A DNA stretch of 10,663 nucleotides from CAYYWP01 sp964475125 (GTDB lineage: Bacteria > Desulfobacterota > Binatia > HRBIN30 > CADEER01), in contig CAYYWP010000167.1 in NCBI GenBank assembly GCA_964475125.1, forward strand, positions 1 to 10,663, given 5' to 3'. The position numbers were made by a program, and so were the translations under genes. This document shows, one piece after another, positions 1 to 7,130 of this stretch (the stretch's first letter is position 1; every line of letters begins with the position of its first letter). Below the pieces are notes generated by a model, which worked only from the letters and a program-made list of their open reading frames with translations, made no database searches and was not told the DNA's origin.

Positions 1-142
1 TTGTTCCGTCCCATACGTCCCCTTGTTCCGTCCCCTTGTTCCCCTACGTCCCCTTGTTCCCCCTACGTCCCCTTGTTCCCCTTGTTCCCCTCCTTGTTCC
101 CCCCCTTGTTCCACTTGTTCCATCCGCCCTTTGCATTTGTTC
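1..142. repeat. C-rich degenerate TTGTTCC repeat tract
   Basis: The + strand is almost purely pyrimidine and carries ten copies of TTGTTC, starting at 1, 23, 36, 54, 73, 82, 94, 106, 115 and 137. They are separated by runs of C and by three copies of TACGTCCCC (14, 45 and 64). Copy spacing is irregular (9 to 22 bases), so this is a degenerate simple repeat and not a CRISPR array. It starts at the window edge and may extend leftward. It lies upstream of the amidase gene; its role is unknown. Confidence 0.8.
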
Positions 143-191
143 TCACGGGCGATCAGATGATCGGTGACGACGTGCCACTGGGCGCGTGGTC

Positions 192-201
192 GGAGGGAGG
201 G
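192..201 (+). promoter_or_regulatory. Ribosome binding site deciding the amidase start
   Basis: The purine run GGAGGGAGGG ends two bases before the ATG at 204. Its GGAGGG core (192-197) is six bases from that ATG. This favours ATG 204 over the in-frame GTG at 186, which has no comparable site upstream. Confidence 0.75.
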
Positions 202-203
202 CG

Positions 204-1415
204 ATGGAAAAACAGGATCGGGTGGAGGAGTCGGCGATCCGCTTGCGCTCGGCCTTTGTCCCGCACGACCTCGCGCGGCCGCTGCGCGGGTCAGTCTCGG
301 GGCCGCTGGCTGGGCTCACGGCGGCGGTCAAGGACATGTATGACATCGCCGGCGAGTGCACCGGCGGTGGGAACCCGGCCTGGCTCGCCGCGCAGCACCC
401 GGCCAAGCGCCATGCCGCCGCCGTGCAACGCCTCCTCGACGCCGGCGCGACGGTCATCGGCAAGACCGTGTGCGACGAGTTCTTCTACAGCATCGCCGGC
501 ATCAACGTGCACTACGGCACCCCGGTCAATCCGCGCGCCCCGGGCCGGCTGCCAGGCGGATCGTCGAGCGGCTCGGCATCGGCAACCGCCGCCGGCGCCT
601 GCGACTTCGCCCTCGGCAGTGACACCGGCGGCTCGGTGCGCGTGCCGGCCGCGCACTGCGGCCTGTACGGCATTCGCCCGACGCACGGCCGCGTCGATCT
701 CTCCGGCGCCATGCCGATGGCACCTTCGTTCGACGTCTGCGGTTGGTTCGCTACCGGCCCGGGAGTGTTTCGCGCCGTCGGCAGCGTCCTCCTGGGGGAT
801 GGCGGTGTCGCGGCACCGATCACCCGACTGGTCGTGCTCGACGACGCATTCGACAATGCCGATCGCGAGGTCGCAACCCTCCTGCACGCGGTGCTGGCGG
901 CGAGCGACCTGCCCGAGACCGCGCGCGGGCGCGCCGCGGGCGATCAGGCCGACGACTGGCGCGAGGCGTTTCGCATCGTCCAAGCGTACGAGATCTGGCA
1001 GATCTATGGGTCCTTCATCGAGACAGCCGCGCCGCCGTTGGGGCCCGGAATCAAGGAGCGGATGGCGTTCGCGGCGACGGTGACCGCCGCGGCCGCCGAG
1101 GCGGGGCGCGCCCTGCAGGCGCAGGCGCGGGCGCGGATGCGCTCGCTGGCCGCGCCCGGGACGATACTGGCTTTGCCGACGGTGCCCTCGATCGCCCCCG
1201 CCGTCGACGGCCCTGCCGCCGCCTACGAATCGTTTCGAGCGCGGGTCATGCGCTTGACCTGTCTAGCCGGCCTGTCCGGTCTGCCGCAGGTCTCCATCCC
1301 CGTCGGCACCGTCTCCGGATGCCCGGTCGGGCTATCGTTCATCGGCTGGGCCGGCGCCGACGAGGCGCTGCTCGATCTCGCCGTCAGGCTGGCGCCCTAT
1401 TGCGGCGCGGTATAG
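204..1415 (+). CDS. Amidase-signature family hydrolase, AMI1-like
   Basis: This 403-residue protein belongs to the amidase signature family, which hydrolyses carboxamides to acid and ammonia with a Ser-cisSer-Lys triad. All three residues are visible: Lys43 in AAVKDMYD, Ser120 in PGGSSSGSA and Ser144 in DTGGSVRVPA. The K-S spacing of 77 and S-S spacing of 24 match what I recall for plant indole-3-acetamide amidohydrolase AMI1. So do the stretches GNPAWL, DEFFYSIAGINVHYGTP and PMAPSFDVCGWFA, and the length. These short AMI1-like enzymes differ from GatA, which is nearer 480 residues, and no gatB or gatC is adjacent. No signal peptide is seen, so it is probably cytoplasmic. Indole-3-acetamide or another arylacetamide is a reasonable guess for the substrate, but the sequence does not prove it. 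A palindromic repeat with a terminator-like end follows the stop. Confidence 0.88.
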   Translation: MEKQDRVEESAIRLRSAFVPHDLARPLRGSVSGPLAGLTAAVKDMYDIAGECTGGGNPAWLAAQHPAKRHAAAVQRLLDAGATVIGKTVCDEFFYSIAGINVHYGTPVNPRAPGRLPGGSSSGSASATAAGACDFALGSDTGGSVRVPAAHCGLYGIRPTHGRVDLSGAMPMAPSFDVCGWFATGPGVFRAVGSVLLGDGGVAAPITRLVVLDDAFDNADREVATLLHAVLAASDLPETARGRAAGDQADDWREAFRIVQAYEIWQIYGSFIETAAPPLGPGIKERMAFAATVTAAAAEAGRALQAQARARMRSLAAPGTILALPTVPSIAPAVDGPAAAYESFRARVMRLTCLAGLSGLPQVSIPVGTVSGCPVGLSFIGWAGADEALLDLAVRLAPYCGAV

Positions 1416-1418
1416 CTG

Positions 1419-1540
1419 CCGGTTGAAAAACGCGTCCACTCGCCCTTCGACGGGCTCAAGGTTGCGGAGTGCTCTTGCGGCACAAGCACTTCCCGCTCAT
1501 CCTGAGCCCGTCGAAGGATGAGCGCGGCCTTTTTCAACGG
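1419..1540. repeat. Palindromic repeat element, copy 1 (MITE-like)
   Basis: This 122-base non-coding element has nested inverted symmetry. The outer ends are GTTGAAAAA (1422-1430) and TTTTTCAAC (1530-1538), an exact 9-base inverted repeat. Inside lies an inverted pair of the 15-mer CCTTCGACGGGCTCA (1444-1458 and, reversed, 1503-1517). The right part, 1471-1540, is nearly identical to 7131-7201. It carries no coding capacity, so any movement would need enzymes supplied from elsewhere. It fills most of the gap between the amidase and the next gene. Confidence 0.8.
1494..1535 (+). terminator. Terminator-like hairpin inside repeat copy 1
   Basis: A perfect 10-bp stem is formed by CGCTCATCCT (1494-1503) and AGGATGAGCG (1515-1524) around an 11-base loop. 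It is followed on the + strand by CGGCCTTTTTC. A GC-rich stem plus a short T tract about 80 bases after the amidase stop fits a factor-independent terminator for that gene. The same hairpin recurs at 7155-7185. Confidence 0.55.
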
Positions 1541-1612
1541 ACTGGTAGGCGGAATGAACCGGCAAGGCGGCCTCTTTGCCTCTTCTGGCGCCGCGCCGGC
1601 GCCGGCCGAGTG

Positions 1613-1618
1613 AAGGAG
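1613..1618 (+). promoter_or_regulatory. Ribosome binding site AAGGAG for the 1627 gene
   Basis: AAGGAG sits eight bases before ATG 1627. This selects that start over the longer in-frame ATG at 1576, whose extra 17 residues would also bury the signal peptide. Confidence 0.8.
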
Positions 1619-1626
1619 ATGAGCCC

Positions 1627-2079
1627 ATGAAAGAGCGACCGCGCACGACCGCCCGCGCAATGCGCCTCACCTGTGCGGTACTCTGCCTGCTCGCCGGCGC
1701 ATGGGCGCAGACGGCACTCGCCGTGCGCGGCGGCGGGCCGCGCGAGATCCGCCTGACGTGGCAGTTCGTCGCCGCGGAGCCCGAGGGAGCGGAGCGAAAC
1801 CGCGCCCGCTGGCTCGCCCTCATCCTGCCGGATGACCACACCCTGCTGGTCGACGACGTCGAGATCGAGGACATCACCGGCGACATGCCGGGGCGCTCGA
1901 TCTACTACGATCAGTTCGGCACCTCGCAGTTCCGCCTCAACGTCGTCGGTCCGAGCGAGCTGATCGAGGCGCTGCGCCAGGGCGCCCGCCCCGGCGCGCG
2001 CGCCTCGATGGTCGCCTTGTACTACCGCGCCATCGGGCGGCTCATGGTGCTCGACTTCCAACCCAGCTCGGCGGGCTAG
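1627..2079 (+). CDS. Small secreted protein of unknown function
   Basis: I do not recognise this 150-residue protein. The N-terminus is a classic Sec signal: a basic stretch (KERPRTTARAMR), a hydrophobic core (LTCAVLCLLAGAWA) and a likely cleavage after AQTALA at about residue 33. The mature part is about 117 residues, rich in charged and hydrophobic residues, with no cysteine pair or lipobox. An acidic stretch, DDVEIEDITGDMPGRS, is followed by YYDQFGTSQFRLNVVG and a helical-looking ELIEALRQGARPGA. The fold looks like a small alpha/beta domain, but no family is evident. The start follows from the AAGGAG site at 1613. It stands between repeat copy 1 and the aminotransferase gene, about 208 bases from the latter's likely start, so co-transcription is possible but not shown. 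It is probably periplasmic. Confidence 0.75.
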   Translation: MKERPRTTARAMRLTCAVLCLLAGAWAQTALAVRGGGPREIRLTWQFVAAEPEGAERNRARWLALILPDDHTLLVDDVEIEDITGDMPGRSIYYDQFGTSQFRLNVVGPSELIEALRQGARPGARASMVALYYRAIGRLMVLDFQPSSAG

Positions 2080-2287
2080 CGATTGCGGCGCGGCTCCCGA
2101 CGGATTCTCGCTGAGCCTATCTGGCCGGTTGCCCCTCGCGGCGAAGCGAGGTTCGTGTGCGCGAGCCTGTACACGCAGCGTCCGGACGACGGACATCTGC
2201 TGTCAAGGCGCCGCGATTCGCCAAGGCGCCAGCGCTTGCAATCCGTTTCGGGCGCCGCTGGCGCGGTTGATGCCCTGTGCCGTCGAC
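2080..2287 (+). other. Intergenic stretch with one small hairpin
   Basis: The open frame of the aminotransferase continues upstream to a TTG at 2129, but that stretch (Cys- and Arg-rich, low similarity to anything) does not look like part of the fold and has no ribosome site. The only structure noted is a 6-bp hairpin, CCTCGC (2134-2139) with GCGAGG (2146-2151), about 55 bases after the preceding stop. It has no T tract. Confidence 0.4.
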
Positions 2288-3592
2288 ATGCAGGTGCAGG
2301 GTGATGCGCTTCGGGTCCTGCTGCCGCGGCTCCCGGCCCGCATGCATGCACCGAAACGCCTCGACATCGGCTGGACCGACTGCGCCAGCGGCCTCCTCGG
2401 CTGTCTCCGCCCCGGCGACGGCCGCCGCGCCGAGGACCGCATCGGCGCCCTCTGGTCGAAGTCCGACGAGACGATCGTCTGCTTGTCGGTGCGGACCGCT
2501 TTCGATCTCTTCCTCTCTGCCGCCGATTGGCCACAGGGGAGTGAGGTGCTGGTCTCGGCCATCACCATTCCCGACATGGTCCGCATCATCGAGGCGCACG
2601 GCCTCGTCGCCGTCCCGGTCGACCTGGATCCGGCGACGCTCGCTCCCCGCCTCGATACGCTGGCGTGGGCCGCTCGCCGGCGCGCCGTCGCGGTGTTGGT
2701 AGCGCACCTCTTCGGCAGCGTCATCGATCTGCAACCGATCATCGCGCTGGCGCGGCGGCATGGCCTGGCGGTGCTCGAGGACTGCGCGCAAGCCTATGCG
2801 GGCCCCGCGTATCGCGGCCATCCCGACGCCGACGCCACGTTCTTCAGTTTCGGGACGATCAAGACCGCGACCGCCCTCGGCGGCGGCATTGCGCGCGTGC
2901 GAGAACCGCGCCGGCTGGAGCGAATGCGAGCTCAGCACGCCACCTATCCCGTGCAGTCGCGTCGTACGTTCGCCGCCCGCGTCGCCAAGTGCATGGCCCT
3001 GAAGGCACTCACGCTCCCGACAGTCTACGGCGCACTCGTCCGCCTGTGCGCCATGGCCGGCGTCGATCATCAGTGTTATCTGCAAGCCGCCGTGCGCGGC
3101 TTTCCGGGCGAGCACTTGCTCGATGCCATCCGGCGCCGCCCATCGCCCGCGCTGTTGCGGCTCCTGGCTCGCCGAATTCGCCGTTTCGATCCGCGCCGCC
3201 TCGCCGAGCGGGAGGCGGCTGGCCGTGCGCTGGCGCGAGAGGTTCCGGCCTCCCTCCTGGTACCCGGTGCGCGCTGCGCGCGTCATGCGTACTGGGCCTT
3301 GCTGGTCGTCACGCCCGAACCCGACGCCCTCGTGCAGGTCCTGCGGCAGCGCGGCTTCGATGCGACCCGCCAGTCGAACTTGTACGTCGTGCCACCGCCG
3401 GCTGACCGGGACGCGCGTGCGCCGCAGGCGGCGACCCGGCTCCCCACGCCCGGCGTCTTCCTCCCCGGGGGCGCCGTGCGCGCACCGGAGCGCCGCGCCG
3501 CTGTGGGCGCGGCGCTCCGAGACCACCTCGAGTGGAGTCGCGGGCCCGTCGTCGCGTGGCCGTCCTCGAGGACGCCGACGCGAGCGCGCTGA
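2288..3592 (+). CDS. DegT/DnrJ/EryC1/StrS family PLP aminotransferase
   Basis: This is a PLP-dependent fold-type I enzyme, of a family that usually transaminates keto-sugar nucleotides for cell-surface or secondary-metabolite sugars. Numbered from ATG 2288 (434 residues), the Schiff-base lysine is Lys192 in FFSFGTIKTATALGGG. The PLP-ring aspartate is Asp165 in VLEDCAQAYAG. The preceding HLFGSVIDLQPIIALARRHG segment is the usual lead-in to that motif. The phosphate-binding start of the large domain, normally SGTAAL, reads SVRTAFDLFL here, and the active-site strand lacks the usual GEGG. It is therefore a divergent subfamily, and the substrate cannot be assigned. The start is uncertain: ATG 2270 and 2342 and a far TTG 2129 share the frame, and none has a good ribosome site. 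No nucleotide-sugar genes are adjacent. Confidence 0.8.
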   Translation: MQVQGDALRVLLPRLPARMHAPKRLDIGWTDCASGLLGCLRPGDGRRAEDRIGALWSKSDETIVCLSVRTAFDLFLSAADWPQGSEVLVSAITIPDMVRIIEAHGLVAVPVDLDPATLAPRLDTLAWAARRRAVAVLVAHLFGSVIDLQPIIALARRHGLAVLEDCAQAYAGPAYRGHPDADATFFSFGTIKTATALGGGIARVREPRRLERMRAQHATYPVQSRRTFAARVAKCMALKALTLPTVYGALVRLCAMAGVDHQCYLQAAVRGFPGEHLLDAIRRRPSPALLRLLARRIRRFDPRRLAEREAAGRALAREVPASLLVPGARCARHAYWALLVVTPEPDALVQVLRQRGFDATRQSNLYVVPPPADRDARAPQAATRLPTPGVFLPGGAVRAPERRAAVGAALRDHLEWSRGPVVAWPSSRTPTRAR

Positions 3593-3695
3593 TCGCGCGC
3601 AGAATCGCGCCACACTCGAGGGTTTCACGTTGCAAAGAATCGCCGTCTTTGTACAAGTTCATGACATCGGCTCTGCTTGGGGCTCGGTGTGGAGG
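3593..3695. other. Short intergenic leader before the large exported-protein gene
   Basis: This 103-base gap remains open in the frame of the downstream gene. It holds the AT-richer stretch TTGCAAAGAATCGCCGTC followed by TTTGTACAAG (3630-3657), which could contain a promoter, but I cannot place convincing -35 and -10 boxes. Confidence 0.3.
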
Positions 3696-6600
3696 ATGTC
3701 CAGGTATCTATCGGCGGAACTCAAGAGCGCCGGCGGCGTCGTTCGGCGTTTCGGCCGGCGCCGTGCCGCTCGGCTGGTGCTCGTCCTGCCCCTGTTCGGT
3801 GCCTTCGCGGCGGCCGCCGCAGGGGCAGCGGAGCTGAGCGGTGTGGTGTTCGAAGACCGCAACGGCGATGCGACCCGGCAAGCGAGCGACCCCGGCCTGA
3901 GCGGCTGGACGGTGTACATCGACAGCGACCGCGACGGTGTGCTCGACAACCCGAGCGGCGGCGATGGCGCCTGCACCGCGCAGGCGATCGAACGCTGCAC
4001 GCGATCGGACGCCACCGGGGCCTACCGCCTGACGGGCCTGGAGCCGGGCATCTACGCGGTGCGCGAAGTGCCGCAACCGGGCTGGGCGGGTACAACGCCC
4101 GCCGCGGTCGATGTGCTGCTGCGAGACGACACCGCCTCGGTGACCGACGTGCACTTCGGCAACTTTCTCCTCGGCGCGGTCGAGGGATTGGCGTTTGAAG
4201 ATGCCAACGGCAACGCCAACCGCGACCCCGGCGAGGCCGCGATGCCAGGCTGGACGATTTTCGCCGACGACAACCTCAACAGCGCCCTGGACGAAGGGGA
4301 GATTGCGACTGCGACCGGTGCCGGCGGCACATACACCTTGCGCGGTCTCGCCGCCGGGACCCGCGCCGTGCGCGCGCGCCCGAGCTGCGGCTTCCGCCAG
4401 ACCTTCCCGCCGCCGCCCGGGCGCCACGCGGTGGCGATCTCGGCCAGCGGCCTGGTGATCCGCGGGCGCGATTTCGGCGGCCAGCGCCCGGCCGTGCTGC
4501 CAGGCGATGGCAACGGCGACGGGCGCGTGTCGGCCGCTGACCTCATCGCGCTGCTGCGCATTCTCGCTGGCGGCACGCCCGCGGGCGGCGCCGACGCCAA
4601 CCAGGACGGCTCGATCACGGCAACCGATCTGGCCGCCACCGCCGCCAATCTGTTCGACTGCGCCGACTTCACCACGCCGGTGTCGAACGGAACTCCGACC
4701 GCGTCGGCGACGGCGACGCGGGCGCCACCGGTGACCTCGACCCATACGGCGAGCGCCACCCCGCTGGTGTCGAGCACGGCGACCGCCACCGGCGCCGCTT
4801 CGCCCACGGCCACGCCGAGCCGCTCGCCGACCGCGAGCGCGACCGCATCGCTCACCGCGCCGGCGACGCCGAGCGCGACGGCCACCGCGTCGTTTACCGG
4901 TGCGGCGACACCGACCGCCACTACAAGTCGTACGCCGACGGCAACGCTCGGCGCTCCCGGCCCCGCCGAAGCGCTCGCCGGCAGCTCGGTGGCGGTTGCC
5001 AACGGCATGGGCGTCATCCCGGCGGTCATCACCGCGCTGGTCAGCGGCCTGCAGTTCGGCGAGGCGTTGGTGTACGAGCCCGATGTCGGCGGTGCCGCCG
5101 GGGCCTGCCCACTGGGCGGCACGGCGACGCGTAGCTGCACGACCGGCGCCGGCAGTGTGACGCTCAATCTGGCCCTCGACGATTGCCGCGTCGCCACCGC
5201 CTCCGGCTCGGTCGCGATCGACCCGCCACCGCTCCGCGCCGCGCCGGAAGTGACGCTACAGGGGACGGGGTTCTGTCCCACCGCGGTGCTGCCGCCGTGG
5301 ATGGCGAGCGTCGGCCTGGAAGCGGTCTTCCGCGACCCGCAGGCGGCGACCCTGCTCACCGCGACCGCCGACCTGACCGGTACGATCAACCCGCAGATCG
5401 GCGGGAGCTGCCGCGCCACCGGGGCGGCGCTGGCCGTGACCGGCACACTACGGGCGACGTTCGGCGACGGCATCAGCGCCAGCCTGACCTTCAACAACAT
5501 CGGCATCGGCGTGTCGATCGCGGCCTTCAACGCGCAGTGCGTGCCGGTCAACTACACCATGACGCTCAACGGCCCGGCGACGATCGCGGTCGAGGCGGCG
5601 GGCGCCGGCGCCGCCACCGCCACACTGCCCTTCGAGGTGATGTTCACCAACCTCGTGGTCAAGCAGGACGCGACCAGCAATCCGACCAAGACGGAGATCG
5701 ATGGCGGCCTCAGCGCCGGCTGCGCCGGAGGCATGGCTACCCTCGATACCGTCCAGCCGCTCGAGCAGCTTGTCGGAGCGTCCTGTCCAGGCGGTGGAAA
5801 ACTGAAAATCAGCGCCGGAATGACCCAGTCGCAGGTGTTCTACCTTCCCGGCGGCAAGGTCGGTATCGACGCTAACGCCGATGACGTCAGCGAGAAGGAG
5901 CTGATGTCGTGCCATGACCCGTCGCTGCTGTGTTCGGTGCCGGGCCCGTCGACCCCGACGCCGAGTGCGACCAGGACCTCCACCCCGGGGGTGACGCCGA
6001 CCAATTCTTCGACCGCTACGGTGACGGCGACCCGCACCGCGACCGGGACTGCGACGCGCATCGATACCCCCGGCACGCCCAACCCCACACCGACGGCGAG
6101 TGCGACGCGGTCGGCGACGCCGAGCCCGACGCCGACGATCACCTCGACCCCGATTCCCACCGATCAGCTCTTCTGTGACTCGCTCTCTGGGCCCGCGCTC
6201 ATCCCCGACAACAATCCGACGGGAATCAACAATACGATCGTCGTGTCGGCGACGCAGGCGATCGCCGACCTGAACGTGCGTCTGAACATCGCGCACACCT
6301 GGGTCGGCGACCTGCGCGTGGCGCTGACCCACGTCGAGAGCGGGCGCACCGTTCTCCTGTTGGACCGCCCGGGTGTCCCGGCCATCCCCAACGGCGGCTG
6401 CGGTCGCGATGACGTCGCTGCCACCTTCGATGACGCCTCGACCCGCGCCGCCGAGGACCGCTGCGCGATCGCCGATGTCGCGCCGCTGGCGACGATCGAT
6501 GGCAGCGTGAAACCGAGCCAGCCACTGAGCGCGTTCGCCGGCGAGAGCATCGCCGGTACCTGGCGGCTCAACGTCTCCGATCGCGCTCAGGACGACACCG

Positions 6601-6983
6601 GCGCGCTGCTGGGCTGGTGCCTGGCGCCCAACTCCCTGGGGCCGGTGGTCACGGCGTTCACCTGCCTGGGGGCGGAAGAGTGCGTGGTGGTGATCGACGA
6701 ACCGTTTACCCTGCCGTTCAGCTTCGTCGATGCCAACGGCGACGCCACCGCCTGGCACATGCGCGCCGTGCGCCGCAGCGACGGCTTCGAATTCGCCGCC
6801 GGTGACGGCCCGATCGAGACCCCGTCGGGCGGTACGATATTCGTCAACTTCAATCCGTTCGCCTGCCCGTCCGGCGACTGCCCGGATACGGATTTCGATT
6901 ACTTCGTCACCGTGACCGACCAGAGTGGACGCGAGAGCCCGCCGCAGCGCCTGCGCATCATCGTCACCTTGTTCGGGCTCTAA
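3696..6983 (+). CDS. Large exported multidomain protein: SdrD-B-like, dockerin-like and P-like domains
   Basis: From ATG 3696 this is 1095 residues. A signal peptide with Arg-rich start and LVLVLPLFGAFAAAAAGA core ends near residue 45. Two SdrD-B/Cna-B-like domains follow (about 46-159 and 160-262), each opening GxxFEDxNGxxxRxxxxPG and carrying a Gly-Tyr turn. Residues 267-321 form a dockerin-like pair of calcium loops (DGNGDGRVSAAD, DANQDGSITATD). Thr/Ser/Pro/Ala linkers lie at 330-420 and 749-822. Between them is an unrecognised Cys-bearing, beta-rich domain. Residues 823-977 resemble the proprotein-convertase P (Homo B) domain, with LNVRLNIAHTWVGDLRVAL and AGTWRLNVSDRAQDDTGAL. A roughly 118-residue Ig-like tail ends the protein. 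GGAGG abuts the ATG with no spacer, so translation may be weak or start at GTG 3687. No LPXTG motif or transmembrane anchor is seen. It is probably surface-bound or secreted, perhaps in adhesion; no catalytic domain is recognised. Confidence 0.85.
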   Translation: MSRYLSAELKSAGGVVRRFGRRRAARLVLVLPLFGAFAAAAAGAAELSGVVFEDRNGDATRQASDPGLSGWTVYIDSDRDGVLDNPSGGDGACTAQAIERCTRSDATGAYRLTGLEPGIYAVREVPQPGWAGTTPAAVDVLLRDDTASVTDVHFGNFLLGAVEGLAFEDANGNANRDPGEAAMPGWTIFADDNLNSALDEGEIATATGAGGTYTLRGLAAGTRAVRARPSCGFRQTFPPPPGRHAVAISASGLVIRGRDFGGQRPAVLPGDGNGDGRVSAADLIALLRILAGGTPAGGADANQDGSITATDLAATAANLFDCADFTTPVSNGTPTASATATRAPPVTSTHTASATPLVSSTATATGAASPTATPSRSPTASATASLTAPATPSATATASFTGAATPTATTSRTPTATLGAPGPAEALAGSSVAVANGMGVIPAVITALVSGLQFGEALVYEPDVGGAAGACPLGGTATRSCTTGAGSVTLNLALDDCRVATASGSVAIDPPPLRAAPEVTLQGTGFCPTAVLPPWMASVGLEAVFRDPQAATLLTATADLTGTINPQIGGSCRATGAALAVTGTLRATFGDGISASLTFNNIGIGVSIAAFNAQCVPVNYTMTLNGPATIAVEAAGAGAATATLPFEVMFTNLVVKQDATSNPTKTEIDGGLSAGCAGGMATLDTVQPLEQLVGASCPGGGKLKISAGMTQSQVFYLPGGKVGIDANADDVSEKELMSCHDPSLLCSVPGPSTPTPSATRTSTPGVTPTNSSTATVTATRTATGTATRIDTPGTPNPTPTASATRSATPSPTPTITSTPIPTDQLFCDSLSGPALIPDNNPTGINNTIVVSATQAIADLNVRLNIAHTWVGDLRVALTHVESGRTVLLLDRPGVPAIPNGGCGRDDVAATFDDASTRAAEDRCAIADVAPLATIDGSVKPSQPLSAFAGESIAGTWRLNVSDRAQDDTGALLGWCLAPNSLGPVVTAFTCLGAEECVVVIDEPFTLPFSFVDANGDATAWHMRAVRRSDGFEFAAGDGPIETPSGGTIFVNFNPFACPSGDCPDTDFDYFVTVTDQSGRESPPQRLRIIVTLFGL
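4683..4955 (+). repeat. Low-complexity Thr/Ser/Pro/Ala linker, first
   Basis: Residues 330-420 of the large protein consist almost wholly of Thr, Ala, Ser and Pro in short variants of TATATPSATAS. They are encoded by GC-rich ACN/GCN/CCG/TCG triplets. Such tracts act as extended flexible linkers, often O-glycosylated, between secreted domains, and they expand or contract readily by slippage. Confidence 0.8.
5940..6161 (+). repeat. Low-complexity Thr/Ser/Pro linker, second
   Basis: Residues 749-822 repeat the same style (TPTPSATRTSTPG, TATVTATRTATGTATR, SPTPTITSTPIPT). They separate the unclassified central domain from the P-like domain. Both linkers mark domain borders and help set the modular layout. 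Confidence 0.8.
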
Positions 6984-7012
6984 CAGGGTCACCCTGTTCG
7001 GGCTCTAACAGG
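6963..7012 (+). repeat. 25-base tandem duplication across the stop codon
   Basis: Two adjacent 25-base units (6963-6987 and 6988-7012) differ at one base. Each reads GTCACC(T/C)TG, then TTCGGGCTCTAACAGG, so the last codons and TAA stop of the large gene are present twice. Translation ends at the first TAA. The junction forms the near-palindrome AACAGGGTCACCCTGTT (6982-6998), and each unit can fold CCTGTT against AACAGG or its one-mismatch variant. Confidence 0.85.
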
Positions 7013-7027
7013 ATCCTGGAAGACCCG

Positions 7028-7060
7028 CCGCTCACCCTTCGACGGGCTCAGGGTGAGCGG
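7028..7060. repeat. Hairpin of the palindromic repeat family, copy 2 left arm
   Basis: CCGCTCACCCT (7028-7038) pairs perfectly with AGGGTGAGCGG (7050-7060) around the loop TCGACGGGCTC. The 15-mer CCTTCGACGGGCTCA is at 7036-7050. It lies 45 bases after the stop of the large gene. No T tract follows on either strand. Confidence 0.75.
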
Positions 7061-7130
7061 AAAGGATCCGGGTGGGGTTCCGCTCTCATGAACCTATTGA
7101 AGCACGGGGGCCTTCGGCATCCTGCAAAGA

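Noticed and set aside
1..142. CRISPR-like direct repeats at the left edge
   Set aside because: Repeat units are only 6 to 10 bases, spacing is irregular, spacers are runs of C, and no cas gene is visible.
1397..1660. Small - strand protein containing ILRRAQDERE
   Set aside because: The sequence is a translation of the palindromic repeat itself, with no ribosome site; such peptides are common annotation artefacts of this repeat.
3123..3695. An extended N-terminus of the large exported protein reaching back to 3123
   Set aside because: It overlaps the aminotransferase coding end in another frame and would bury the signal peptide; ATG 3696 gives a proper exported start.
4494..4658. Cellulosome component
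   Set aside because: The dockerin-like pair is internal, and no cohesin, glycoside hydrolase or scaffoldin is present in the window.
2117..6992. Long - strand open frames opposite the aminotransferase and large-protein genes (for example 2117-3628, 4052-5551, 5448-6992)
   Set aside because: They are Arg/Gly/Ala-rich mirror frames typical of GC-rich DNA, lack ribosome sites and domains, and oppose genes with clear motifs.
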